Shown here piece after piece: positions 8,521 through 16,762 of a stretch of 64,000 nt of DNA. Origin of the DNA: Pseudoxanthomonas sp. Root630 (GTDB lineage: Bacteria > Pseudomonadota > Gammaproteobacteria > Xanthomonadales > Xanthomonadaceae); NCBI RefSeq assembly GCF_001427585.1, contig NZ_LMGY01000005.1, forward strand, positions 1 through 64,000. The letters run 5' to 3'. The notes beneath the pieces are model-generated. The model did no database searches and was not told where the DNA came from. It was given only the letters and a program-made list of their open reading frames with translations. Position numbers and translations under genes: made by a program. Positions within the stretch are counted from its first letter, which is position 1. Each line of letters opens with the position of its first letter.

Positions 8521-8817
8521 CTAGGTCTGTGGAACGCCGCCGGCGGACGCGTGCCCGCTCACGGCAGCCTGGCGCAGCTGCGCCAACCACAAGGCAATGT
8601 CTTTGCTCAGGGCGTACCTGCCGCGACGGCCGGCAATGGAGAACACCGGCACGGGTAACCGCCCACGCGCCAGGGCCTGTCGGAAGGCGTCCTGCGAGGC
8701 GTAACCCAGCGCCTGGCGCAACTCGTCTTGGCCCACGATCGGGCCGTAGCGCTGTAGCAGACCTTGCTCAATCTCGCTGGCCAGCACCGCGAGAGGCTCG
8801 TTGTCGCGCTCTGTCAT
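8521..8817 (-). CDS. Putative AlpA/excisionase-like DNA-binding protein
   Basis: A 98-residue protein. Residues ~25-80 look like a winged helix-turn-helix of the AlpA/MerR-like type: an acidic helix (QDELRQALG), a second helix (SQDAFRQALARGRLP), a short beta-wing (VFSIAGRRGRYALS) and a final helix ending ALWLAQLR. Such proteins are common in mobile elements as excisionase-like regulators. It lies upstream of the transposition operon on the same strand, with an inverted repeat in front of it. The family assignment is from pattern only. Confidence 0.5.
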   Translation of the reverse strand: MTERDNEPLAVLASEIEQGLLQRYGPIVGQDELRQALGYASQDAFRQALARGRLPVPVFSIAGRRGRYALSKDIALWLAQLRQAAVSGHASAGGVPQT

Positions 8818-8854
8818 GCCTGAAGGGTAACCATTGCCCCTGGCGCCGACCAGA

Positions 8855-8880
8855 AGTCAAACTGCGCCCCCGATTTGACT
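8855..8880. promoter_or_regulatory. Inverted repeat in a divergent intergenic region
   Basis: AGTCAAA (8855-8861) and TTTGACT (8874-8880) form a perfect 7-bp inverted repeat with 12 nt between. It lies in the 73-nt gap between the divergent DNA-binding-protein gene (8521-8817) and the gene at 8891, a natural place for an operator controlling both. Confidence 0.4.
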
Positions 8881-8890
8881 CGGTCCGCCG

Positions 8891-9961
8891 ATGCGCCTGC
8901 CTGTTGGCGTCAAAGAGGTGCGCCACTACAGCTCGGTGCGGGTAGCGACCGTGCTTCGGTGGGCCGCCAGTGATCACCCACGCGCCCCGGCCGCCGCCTT
9001 GGGCGTGGTGAAAGTTGCCCGTTGGTTTGAGGGGCTGCGCGCGCATCTGGGGTCCCTCAACGCCTACAGCGTCGGCAAGGAACTGCAGCCCGGCGTGTAC
9101 AAGAAGCTGAGCCACAGCAACCTGTGGTCCAAGTACGCCGCAGGAAAACATGTGCCCCGCCAGGTGCTGGGCAAGGTGGAAGAAAAGCTTCGCGGATCAC
9201 GGCAGGTGGTGGACTGGTCGGGCTGGCGTGCGCTGGATGTAATGCAGCCGATCGGTACGCAGGCGGTGGCGTTGATCCGCACGCTCAATCCCCGTATCCA
9301 AGCCGCCTGTTTTGACAAGGCGGAGCTGAAACTCGATCGCTATGAGTTGCGGACCAATACAGACAAGCTTCTGAAAAAGCTTGAGCAACGCGCCTGTTGG
9401 GATGCGGTGGCCGCCGCCACCATCGTGCTTCGCCTGGCCCACGAGAAGGGCGATCAGCAGGGTGCCCACCGAGCTGGGCGGAGCCTGTACTACCTGCTAC
9501 TGATGACGGCCGTGACCAGTTCTGCGTTCTGGATCGCGCCTGAGATTTTCGCCTACTTCATCCACTTCATCTTTCCGCTTGCCGCCACGAGCGTGGTGGC
9601 CTATGACCTTCACCACGACGCGATGTGGCAACGCACGCAGTGGCTATATGAGATGGTGCTGGAGCACGAGGATGAGGGACGACCGCTGGCCGGTTTTGGC
9701 GCCGATACCCGTCGCCTGCGGCGTGTCTTTTCGTCGCCCAAGTATGGGTTCGACCGGATGTTCGGTTTTGCGCCCCGGCTGAAACACGTTGCGCCGGAGG
9801 TGGACGAAAGCAAGCGCCGCACGCTCGCCTGCCTGCAGGTCTTCTGGCAGTGGGGTGAACGCGTGTTGGTCCAAGGGCGCCGGCAGCCGATGCCCCCGGA
9901 GCATCTGGTCGAACAGTTGGAAGCGGCGTGGCCCACTACCGACACCACTGATCAGGCGTAA
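8891..9961 (+). CDS. Unknown protein with one or two membrane segments
   Basis: A 356-residue protein with no recognised family. The first ~200 residues are soluble and basic. A hydrophobic region at about 200-240 (LYYLLLMTAVTSSAFWI, then FAYFIHFIFPLAATSVV) looks like one or two membrane helices, and the C-terminal ~115 residues are soluble and charged. The start is uncertain: no strong ribosome-binding site precedes the ATG at 8891 and an internal GTG near 9007 could be used. It faces the convergent membrane-protein gene 9994-10770. Confidence 0.6.
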   Translation: MRLPVGVKEVRHYSSVRVATVLRWAASDHPRAPAAALGVVKVARWFEGLRAHLGSLNAYSVGKELQPGVYKKLSHSNLWSKYAAGKHVPRQVLGKVEEKLRGSRQVVDWSGWRALDVMQPIGTQAVALIRTLNPRIQAACFDKAELKLDRYELRTNTDKLLKKLEQRACWDAVAAATIVLRLAHEKGDQQGAHRAGRSLYYLLLMTAVTSSAFWIAPEIFAYFIHFIFPLAATSVVAYDLHHDAMWQRTQWLYEMVLEHEDEGRPLAGFGADTRRLRRVFSSPKYGFDRMFGFAPRLKHVAPEVDESKRRTLACLQVFWQWGERVLVQGRRQPMPPEHLVEQLEAAWPTTDTTDQA

Positions 9962-9993
9962 AGCCTTGGTCGATCGTTCCTCGCCGCCGCGGC

Positions 9994-10770
9994 TTACGTA
10001 CGCTTGGGCTTAGTTCGCTTCTTGCTCTGGCGGCGCTGGGCAGCAGCCTGTGCACTGGCCTTTTTCATGTCGCGCTCGAACTTCTCCGAAACCCGTGCCG
10101 CCTGATCGTACAGGCCGGGCCGACCGCCACGAAACGCGGCGAACATCTTTTCCAAGGTGGGCGAGACGCTCATCTTGCGGTGCTTGAGGAAGTAGCTGAC
10201 CTGCTTGGCTGATACGTAGGCCGAAAAACCGGCCGCGATGATGTTCAGCTGCAACCAGAGAGAGGCGGCGGCCGGGATCTGCCCCGAGTAGATCCGGATG
10301 AGGATCCAGCTCGACAGCACCAGCATCGCGGCAGGCACCCCCATCAGGAACAGCCGCCGGCCCATGTTGAGTCGGAGAATACCCACCGGATCCTTGGCGC
10401 GGGCCAAGGCATCTATCGCGTTGATGAACAATGGCAGGCCCAGGCACGCGATGTCGATGTTGGACAGCGCGTAGCCTGGCGTGGCCATCGAGAAGATGAC
10501 AAACAGCACGCCGGCCAGCACGAGCACCGCAATGAGGTCTGCGTGCAGCTCGGCATAGAAGCTTCGCAAGAACTCGTTGTTGTTCCGATAGTGGGAGTTG
10601 AACAGGTCGATGGCGAATACTGTAGCTACGCCCCAGAACACATCGATCACGACCACCGCACTTAGCGCCAGCGGCAGGGGCCAGCCGCAGGGACCGGCCA
10701 AGTAGGGAATCAACGAAAAACCTCCCCACAACAGGGAGATCAGTAGTGACAGAAGAAGGAGGCGATGCAT
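9994..10770 (-). CDS. Unknown multi-pass inner-membrane protein
   Basis: A 258-residue protein if read from the ATG at 10770; a GTG at 10812 would add 14 residues. Five or so hydrophobic segments occur within residues 1-200 (for example LLLLSLLISLLWGGF, LIAVLVLAGVLFVIFSM, MGVPAAMLVLSSWILI). The soluble C-terminal ~60 residues are strongly basic (SKKRTKPKRT at the end), so it should lie in the cytoplasm by the positive-inside rule. Function not recognised. It is convergent with the neighbouring unknown membrane protein, separated by 32 nt. Confidence 0.6.
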   Translation of the reverse strand: MHRLLLLSLLISLLWGGFSLIPYLAGPCGWPLPLALSAVVVIDVFWGVATVFAIDLFNSHYRNNNEFLRSFYAELHADLIAVLVLAGVLFVIFSMATPGYALSNIDIACLGLPLFINAIDALARAKDPVGILRLNMGRRLFLMGVPAAMLVLSSWILIRIYSGQIPAAASLWLQLNIIAAGFSAYVSAKQVSYFLKHRKMSVSPTLEKMFAAFRGGRPGLYDQAARVSEKFERDMKKASAQAAAQRRQSKKRTKPKRT

Positions 10771-11354
10771 GTCCGGTAGCGCAGCAGAGATGGACCATCT
10801 ATCGGCACCCACGCTGTGGGCTTGAGGCCGCGGAACACCCTGTACAGCACGCTATCCCGCGGTGAAATTCCTGCGGGATGGTGCGTATCAACCAACGATG
10901 CGATTGCGGCGCGCTGGGGGGAGTACGCGTTGGTCGTCGTCCTGAGGCCCGAACATGGGTGAAGCAGAGGCGTTCGAGCCTGCGGCTTCACTTGATCTAC
11001 GCGTCAAGATGGGTTCAATCCCTGACATGGGTCACGGCATAGCTCAACTGGTTGGCGTCCACGATGATCGCGGAAATCATTGGTAGGCACCTTTCTCCAA
11101 CGGCGGTGCCTCCCGGCGCTGGAGGTGGGCACGATCACCGGAGAAGGGCTCGTTGGGTTGGCCATCGGTGATGACACGGTAGCCGTTACCGAGTAGGGGG
11201 ATGCCGGCACGTTCGAATTCCCTGTGCTGGAGCGTTATGCGGGCAAGGCCCCTTGTTCTGCACTTGGCGGTCCGCCGCCACGGGGCAGAGGACGCCACCC
11301 ATTCGGAGTGGCTGGGAAAGGTGGATGATCTGTGTGTGATTCACTATCGGGTAG
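10771..11354. other. Gene-poor stretch with possible minus-strand coding remnants
   Basis: No intact gene is supported. On the minus strand, 11077 to about 11260 reads as plausible protein (FERAGIPLLGNGYRVITDG and on), and 11010-11075 reads AIIVDANQLSYAVTHV in another frame. The shift of frame suggests a decayed gene of unknown identity. Confidence 0.3.
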
Positions 11355-11708
11355 ATGGCTCTGGCACGATCTACCGAACGTCCTGATGGCATCGCAGGCG
11401 AAGACGCAATGGCAAGGCTATGGCTTATGAAGCAACGCTACCGACACCACATTGAGCATTTCTGCCACGCACGGGGCATCGACATCCCCTCATCCTTCTA
11501 TCGCCTGACTACCAGCCGGTACGCGGCGATCGATGAGTCCACCGTGCCCTCCACCCTGGTGGCCAAGACCTGGTTCAACAAGGAAAGCCTGTCGTACTAC
11601 CTGAGCGGCTTGGCACGTCCGGACACGGTTCGTGCCTTCGATTTCCATGAAGGATACGAGATGCTTTTCGATGGCGACGACGTCAAGCGCGGCCCGCCTA
11701 TCCAGTAG
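11355..11708 (+). CDS. Small protein of unknown function
   Basis: A 117-residue protein; internal ATGs at 11409 and 11427 are alternative starts and none has a strong ribosome-binding site. The composition is ordinary for a soluble protein (aromatic- and His-rich segment RYRHHIEHFCHARG, then a Ser/Thr-rich part and an acidic tail). No family recognised. It sits between decayed sequences, so it may be part of a degraded mobile element, but the frame itself is intact. Confidence 0.45.
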   Translation: MALARSTERPDGIAGEDAMARLWLMKQRYRHHIEHFCHARGIDIPSSFYRLTTSRYAAIDESTVPSTLVAKTWFNKESLSYYLSGLARPDTVRAFDFHEGYEMLFDGDDVKRGPPIQ

Positions 11709-11810
11709 TGGCGTTTCGATTGCCACAGCAGTACTCCACAGCCTTTGGCCGCGTGGTTCGCCCGATCATCACTGGGGTTGGGTCACTGTGCTGGCACTGG
11801 GGTGGCCGCC

Positions 11811-11984
11811 ATGACCACGCCACGCACGCCGCCACTGCCCGTACCCGCAATTGCTCTCAGTCGCCACCACCTGACCCTCAACGTCAATGGGCGCGGTGTT
11901 CTGGCCGGGATTGTGGTTGCCCATCTGAACTCCTCCAACTCGACCGAATGTCGAGGTGGAGTTACCGTGCGCCTGCTGAGATGA
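11811..11984 (+). CDS. Possible 57-residue protein
   Basis: A short frame starting ATG ACC ACG, reading MTTPRTPPLPVPAIALSRHH and onward to a stop at 11984. It overlaps other open frames on both strands and has only a weak GGGGTGG upstream. It is listed because its codon use is plausible and it fills an otherwise unexplained stretch. The region 11709-12122 holds nothing else I can support. Confidence 0.25.
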   Translation: MTTPRTPPLPVPAIALSRHHLTLNVNGRGVLAGIVVAHLNSSNSTECRGGVTVRLLR

Positions 11985-12122
11985 TTGCAGTGTACGGGCG
12001 ATCCTCTTGCTGAGCTCATGAGCGTGAATGAGGTCGGTGCATGTTCTCCTAGAGCAGGAGTGATGCTCGCTGAGGAACTGACTCTCACGGCCACGCGACG
12101 TCGGTCGGCGCACGCTTGATGC

Positions 12123-12437
12123 CGTCAGGTAATCATCCACACCCTGTTGCAGGCCGTCCAACTTGTCTTGTAGCGTGTCACGCGCGGTGACCATTATCAC
12201 GGGTGTGGCTATGCGCGCTTCGCCTCTCAAACGGCGGACCACCTCTAAACCATCCATGCGCGGTAAGTTGCCATCCAGAACGATGGCATCGTAACGATTG
12301 TCCACCGCCAACAAGTAGCCTTCAGCGCCATCGGCGGCATAGTCCACTTCCATGCCTCGGCTCTCTAGAAACTCACCAATGGACGCTGCGATCGCACGGT
12401 CGTCCTCTACGATCAACACGATGCCAAACGAGGACAT
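12123..12437 (-). pseudogene. Truncated response-regulator receiver domain
   Basis: From the ATG at 12437 (GGAG 7 nt upstream) the frame encodes about 105 residues of a CheY-like receiver: acidic pocket VEDD at 10-13, phospho-acceptor Asp55 in IVLDGNLPRMDG, and Thr85 in MVTARD. Homology stops at DDYLT, just where the conserved Lys-Pro should follow, and the frame then runs into unrelated Arg/Ser-rich sequence to 11769. The last helix and the output domain are missing. It is probably the 5' remnant of an OmpR-family regulator cut by a deletion or insertion; any product would lack the switch lysine. Confidence 0.7.
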
Positions 12438-12670
12438 TACGGGCTCCACTATCTTCAGGTTAGTGAAGATGCCGCATGCCAAGTAATAGAGGTGTGAAAT
12501 CGTTGAGTTGCTACCGCCGGGGCCATCGAGCACGGCCTAGTCGCTCTCGGTAAACCCGGTGGGCAGCTCGCCTACAACAGAGCTGTCTCCGGTAGGTCTG
12601 CGGCTGCCTTTGAATGGGTTCCTCTACACTCCCTGCTTCCCCGACGCACCTGATGAGGCCATCGCCGCGC

Positions 12671-13066
12671 ATGAGCAAACCCACCCTGGATTCCATCGCC
12701 ACGGCCAAAGCCAAGCTTGAGGAAGAGCTTCGCAAGCTAGAGCAACAAGAAGCCCAGCTTCGCCAGCAACAGGCCGCCGATGCCTTCGCTGAGGTGATGA
12801 ACCTGCTGGGCCAGTACGGCCAGCACTTCAACGCCAAGCAAAAGGCCGAGATCGTCAGCGCCGTGGGAGCCAGCACGCTGACGCGGGTCAGGAAGCCGAC
12901 AAGCCAGCAGGAGGTGGCCCCGAAGTACTGGCTGCCCCATACGCAGGAAACCTGGACCGGCCGCGGGCGCCCGCCGCGCGCCTTCACCGCGTGGGAGGGG
13001 ACAGCGGCGTACAAGGAATGGAAGGCCAAGCATCCCAATGAGAAGTTCCCCAAGTATCCTGGGTGA
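12671..13066 (+). CDS. H-NS-like nucleoid-associated protein
   Basis: A 131-residue protein. Residues ~5-45 form a charged coiled coil (KAKLEEELRKLEQQEAQLRQQ) for dimerisation. The C-terminus has the H-NS-type DNA-binding signature: a Tyr-Trp motif, then TWTGRGRPPRAF around residues 95-106 and a final Trp/Lys-rich helix (YKEWKAKHPNEKF). Proteins of this size are the usual H-NS-like form in Xanthomonadaceae and Burkholderia. They silence AT-rich, horizontally acquired DNA, so a copy inside an accessory region suggests element-borne silencing. The start at 12671 is chosen over 12614 because homology begins there. Confidence 0.8.
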   Translation: MSKPTLDSIATAKAKLEEELRKLEQQEAQLRQQQAADAFAEVMNLLGQYGQHFNAKQKAEIVSAVGASTLTRVRKPTSQQEVAPKYWLPHTQETWTGRGRPPRAFTAWEGTAAYKEWKAKHPNEKFPKYPG

Positions 13067-13078
13067 GTCCCCACGGCC

Positions 13079-13819
13079 CTAAGTCCAAGCCGCGCGCCCG
13101 GCCAGCAGGGCCGCGGTACTCGGTAGGTCCGTCCAATACGCTTGGCCGAGGGCGAACCACTGGCAGGCCAGGCCTTGCGCGAGCGCCGTGGGTGGTGGCC
13201 CCGAGCTTGGGGTAAACCCACATCGACCGTAACGGCCGGCGGCCACCGCCGCAGCTCGTCGCAGCAGTTCCCGGTACATGCCTTCGCGCACCAGGGCCGG
13301 GGCCGTGCCCTGGCAGGCCAGGGTGGCCCCGCAGCGTACCGCCGCCCATGCGCAGTACCGCCATTGTGAGGCGCTCAGCGACAGCGGCGACAAGCGGTGG
13401 GCAAAGACCATGTCCTGCTGCCAGGCCGGATCGAACTGGCAGCGCACCAGTTGCTGGGCATAAAAGGCCTGGGCTTCATCACGAAGCAGGCGGTGCCACA
13501 ACGTCACCCCCAAGGTCAGCACGAACTCGTCTTGCGCGATAGAAGATAGGAAATCCTCCAGCGCCGGTAGCACGCTCTCGGCCTGGTAAGCCTGCCAGAC
13601 CCATCGCCAGCCAATGCCCTCAATAGGAGTGGCATAGTCGCCGGCGGCCAAATCCGAGCTCTCCAGCACCACGATCCGATGGGTCGCCAGCAGCTGCATG
13701 ACCTCCCGGGACAGTTCGGCCGTGGGCGCCAACGGCAGCCGATGGTGTTGGGCATGCAGCAGGGACCACAGGTACACCGCCCCCGGCAATCCTAGGTCAT
13801 CCAGCGTTTGAGGCGTCAT
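13079..13819 (-). CDS. Unknown cytoplasmic protein, divergent from XRE regulator
   Basis: A 246-residue protein, probably all-helical, rich in Ala, Leu, Trp and Gln, with no signal peptide or membrane segment. No domain recognised. It shares a 95-nt divergent intergenic region with the XRE regulator at 13915, and that region contains a strong inverted repeat, so it is probably controlled by that regulator. It converges with the H-NS-like gene, 12 nt apart. Confidence 0.6.
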   Translation of the reverse strand: MTPQTLDDLGLPGAVYLWSLLHAQHHRLPLAPTAELSREVMQLLATHRIVVLESSDLAAGDYATPIEGIGWRWVWQAYQAESVLPALEDFLSSIAQDEFVLTLGVTLWHRLLRDEAQAFYAQQLVRCQFDPAWQQDMVFAHRLSPLSLSASQWRYCAWAAVRCGATLACQGTAPALVREGMYRELLRRAAAVAAGRYGRCGFTPSSGPPPTALAQGLACQWFALGQAYWTDLPSTAALLAGRAAWT

Positions 13820-13838
13820 GGGGTGGGCCGCATTGCAG

Positions 13839-13863
13839 GGACACTAAGATTAACTTAGTATCC
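13839..13863. promoter_or_regulatory. Operator-like inverted repeat for XRE regulator
   Basis: GGACACTAAG (13839-13848) and CTTAGTATCC (13854-13863) match as a 10-bp inverted repeat with one mismatch and a 5-nt AT-rich centre. A second repeat, CATCCT (13882-13887) and AGGATG (13894-13899), lies next to it. Both are in the divergent gap between 13819 and 13915. Confidence 0.5.
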
Positions 13864-13914
13864 AAGCAGCGGCACTTGGGCCATCCTTTTGTCAGGATGT
13901 GACTAGGGGCCCGT

Positions 13915-14241
13915 GTGTCCAAAGCGGCTGACAAGCGATCGATCTTTGCCCGGCGGCTGGCGCAGGCGCGCCTGAGCCGGGGCCTGACTCAGGCTCAGCT
14001 GGGTGTTCTGGCTGGCATGGAGGTCGAAGTGGCGAGCCCCCGCATCAATCAATACGAGCGCGGCGTTCATGAGCCTCGTTCGGCGATGGCCAAGCAACTG
14101 GCCCAGGCCCTAGGGATTCCGCCGGCCTTTCTGTACACCGAGGACGAACTGCTGGCCAAGGTGCTGCTGCATTGGCCCTCGCTGACGAAAAAGAAAAAGC
14201 GCGAGCTGGTTAAGGCGCTGGAGTCCCCGCCCACGAAATAG
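13915..14241 (+). CDS. XRE-family helix-turn-helix regulator
   Basis: A 108-residue protein starting at GTG. Residues ~10-70 form a Cro/CI-type five-helix domain: RLAQARLSRGLTQAQLGVLA with the recognition region SPRINQYERGVHEP and closing helix LAQALGIPPAFLY. The C-terminus is a short helical extension with a KKKKRE basic patch. It most likely represses its own promoter and the divergent gene 13079-13819 through the inverted repeat between them. About 20 nt of the recognition loop (MEVEVASPRIN) is longer than usual. Confidence 0.75.
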   Translation: MSKAADKRSIFARRLAQARLSRGLTQAQLGVLAGMEVEVASPRINQYERGVHEPRSAMAKQLAQALGIPPAFLYTEDELLAKVLLHWPSLTKKKKRELVKALESPPTK

Positions 14242-14322
14242 CTACCCGCAGCGCGGGCAGGCTTGGGGATGACGCAGGGGCCACAGCGGGCAAGCTCGGC
14301 CCGCCCGCTGCAGGGCAGGCGA

Positions 14323-14544
14323 TTACCGGGGCAGGGCGGTGCGCATGCGACGGGCCGCGGCACGACGCCGTACGCGTCGGGCATAGCGGGCCAACGCATC
14401 AGGCGTGTGTTGCCCCTTACGCGAGCGGCAGTGGGCATGCACGGTTTGTTCCTTGCCGTTGCGCCAGCGTCGGTAGCTCACGACGGAAACGGGACGTACG
14501 ACGGTACAACTACAGGTATCGGTTACTTGTTGTTCGTTAGACAT
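14323..14544 (-). CDS. Small Arg-rich protein
   Basis: A 73-residue protein with a convincing ribosome-binding site (AAGGA, 6 nt before the ATG). The N-terminus is Thr/Val/Cys-rich; the remainder is very basic, with several Arg clusters (RRVRRRAAARR), suggesting nucleic-acid binding. No family recognised. It converges with the XRE gene; between them CAGCGGGC (14284-14291) and GCCCGCTG (14303-14310) form an 8-bp hairpin without a U-tract. Confidence 0.45.
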   Translation of the reverse strand: MSNEQQVTDTCSCTVVRPVSVVSYRRWRNGKEQTVHAHCRSRKGQHTPDALARYARRVRRRAAARRMRTALPR

Positions 14545-14801
14545 AGTTTTTCCTTGAATTGTTTAGGTCCAAGGGACAATGCCCGAGGACCGACTCTATT
14601 TACTGTTGCTGTGAGAGTTCATCGCTGAGTTCTCTTGTGCAGATCGAATGATCCGGAGGCTTTGACCGTCCCTGTTCAGAAAAGTTCCCCCGCATCCCGT
14701 CGTCGTCAGCGTTTCCGGCGTGGGACCTGACTGCCGCAATGTGACCTGACCCCCATGCGGGCTTACACTCGGTCGCCACGGATTGAAGGGGACCATCGGC
14801 C

Positions 14802-16385
14802 ATGCAGATCCGCCATGCGGTCAGCGAACGCATTGCCGAGGCTGTGTGCTTTGACCGTATTTATCCGGTCTTTCAGCCCCTTGTTCACCTGCGCACGATG
14901 CGCACGGTCGGCTTCGAAGTGCTAGCCCGCTGGATCGATCCGGACCTGGGCGAGGTGGGGCCAAACGAATTCATTCCCGCGGCCCACGGCAAATCGCTGC
15001 TCTCGGTGCTGACCTACAACCTGATCCGCAGCGCCTGCTCGGCGGCCGGCCAGTGGCAGAGCGATTGCTACCTGGCCTTCAACGTGCCGCCCAGCCTGCT
15101 GCAGGATCCCCAGGCCATGGGGCTGATGGTCGATGCCATCGGCGAGACCGGCTTTGCCTTCGGCCGGGTGCGGGTGGAAATGACCGAAGCTGAGCTCATC
15201 GAAGATGAAGGCGGGGCCCGGCAAACGGTCCAGGCGCTGAAGGCGCTGGGGATGAAGGTGGTACTGGATGATTTCGGGACCGGCTTTTCCAGCCTGGTGC
15301 GGTTGAACGAGTTCGACTTTGACGAAATCAAGATTGATGGCGGCTTCGTCAAGAAGCTGGACATCGATGCCGACAGCCGCAAGATCATCGCAGCCGTGGT
15401 AGGGCTTGGTCATAGTCTGGAAATCCCGGTGGTGGCCGAGGCGGTGGAGACGCCTGAGCAAGCCGATTTCCTGCGCCGACTGGGGTGTGACTTCGCGCAA
15501 GGCTGGCTGTTCGGACGGCCGGTGCCGGCCGAGGCGGTGCCGGCGCTGCTGAGCACGCGGGCTGTTACCGAGCGCACGCGGCAGGGCCTGCATCTGTCGC
15601 CTTTCCACCGCCAATACCAACTCGAAGCCCTGTACGCGTCGGCACCGGTGGGCTTGTGCTTCATTGACATGGGCAAGCGCTATGTCGCCGCCAACGAAGC
15701 GTTCTGCCGGATGATCGATAAGACGCCCGATCAGGTCGTGGGCAAGGCAATCCGGGAGGTGTACACGCCCGAGGTGGCGGCCCTGGTGGAGAGCACGGTC
15801 GATGGCCTGTTCAAAGGCCAGAATGGCGAATCGATCGAGTTCAAGTTTCCTGACAAGCCCGAGGTGTTCCTGGTCTACCACCAGCCGGTGAGGGATGAGT
15901 CTGGCGGCCTGCTGGGCCTGTCGGTGGTATCGATCGACATCACCGCGCGCAAACAGGCCGAGCAGGCCTTGCGCGACAGCGAACGCCACTACCGCAACTC
16001 GGTGGAGCTGAGCCCCACCGTCATGTGGATTGCCGAGCCCAGCGGCGAGCTCAGCTACATTAGCCCCATGGTCGATGAGCCGCCGCATCGCTCCCTCCAG
16101 GAACGCACGGCGGCGTGGTATGCCCGTATGGATCCGGATGACCGCCAGCGCGTGCATGCCGAATGGTTGGCCTGGTTATCCAGCGGCGATCTGTTTGAAA
16201 CCCGCTTCCGCATCCAGTGGCCACCGGGCACGTGGCGGTGGGTGCGCAGCCGGGCACGACCGCAGTGGGTCCACGGCGAACTGGTGCGTTGGTTTGGCAC
16301 CTTCAGCGATATTACGCGCGAGGTAGAGTTGCAGGCACGCGTACTAGCGTTGGAAGCCACCCTAGAGCAGCGCCGCACGCCCTAG
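14802..16385 (+). CDS. EAL-PAS-PAS cyclic-di-GMP signalling protein
   Basis: A 527-residue soluble protein. An EAL domain occupies residues ~10-250, with the signature read as EVL (39-41) instead of EAL. The metal- and substrate-binding residues appear present: Asn94, Glu126 in EMTE, Asp156-Asp157 in DDFGTG, Lys177 in IKIDGG and Glu216 in AEAVET, so phosphodiesterase activity is plausible. Two PAS domains follow (~270-390 and ~395-515), each ending with a typical DIT motif (SIDITARK, FSDITREV). An EAL domain preceding PAS domains is the reverse of the usual order. Related pieces occur at 41032-41811 and 42135-42341. Confidence 0.82.
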   Translation: MQIRHAVSERIAEAVCFDRIYPVFQPLVHLRTMRTVGFEVLARWIDPDLGEVGPNEFIPAAHGKSLLSVLTYNLIRSACSAAGQWQSDCYLAFNVPPSLLQDPQAMGLMVDAIGETGFAFGRVRVEMTEAELIEDEGGARQTVQALKALGMKVVLDDFGTGFSSLVRLNEFDFDEIKIDGGFVKKLDIDADSRKIIAAVVGLGHSLEIPVVAEAVETPEQADFLRRLGCDFAQGWLFGRPVPAEAVPALLSTRAVTERTRQGLHLSPFHRQYQLEALYASAPVGLCFIDMGKRYVAANEAFCRMIDKTPDQVVGKAIREVYTPEVAALVESTVDGLFKGQNGESIEFKFPDKPEVFLVYHQPVRDESGGLLGLSVVSIDITARKQAEQALRDSERHYRNSVELSPTVMWIAEPSGELSYISPMVDEPPHRSLQERTAAWYARMDPDDRQRVHAEWLAWLSSGDLFETRFRIQWPPGTWRWVRSRARPQWVHGELVRWFGTFSDITREVELQARVLALEATLEQRRTP

Positions 16386-16516
16386 CATCAGCTCCACCAC
16401 CATGTTGTGGCCCGCTGAAGCTGAACAATTCAGACAGTGCCCGATGCGCTTTGCTAACGTACGCGTGTGCCCCAGACCGTGGCACGTCTGATGCCGCAAG
16501 GGCCGGCGAACGCATC

Positions 16517-16762
16517 ATGAGACTTCATCTCTACCGCATTGAAGGCGGCTACTTCGTGTGCCCGGCCGATGCCCCACTTCCGGCCTCCCATGCCTCTGAG
16601 CTCACCGGGCGTCAGCCCGATATGCGCTTTCTTTCGCGCGATACGGCGGGCCGGCAATTTATTGAGGAGCACATGCGCACCAATGGTGCGGTTGTGATGG
16701 ATCAGCACGTGGCTGATATCATGCTGGGCGGGTGTCCTGAGTGGGTCCAGCGCACGTTCTAA
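16517..16762 (+). CDS. Small protein of unknown function
   Basis: An 81-residue soluble protein (MRLHLYRIEGGYFVCPADAP and on) with alternating strand and helix pattern and no recognisable domain. The frame is open much further upstream, but composition changes near the ATG at 16517 and that start is preferred. It overlaps the convergent XRE gene by 4 nt at the stops. Confidence 0.45.
   Translation: MRLHLYRIEGGYFVCPADAPLPASHASELTGRQPDMRFLSRDTAGRQFIEEHMRTNGAVVMDQHVADIMLGGCPEWVQRTF

Noticed and set aside
10960-10990. tRNA-like TTCGA arm near 10970 (and another at 2827)
   Set aside because: No acceptor stem, anticodon arm or matching 5' half could be built around either.
14922-16157. Long minus-strand open frame opposite the EAL-PAS-PAS gene
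   Set aside because: The plus strand carries clear EAL and PAS motifs; the reverse frame has shadow-type composition.
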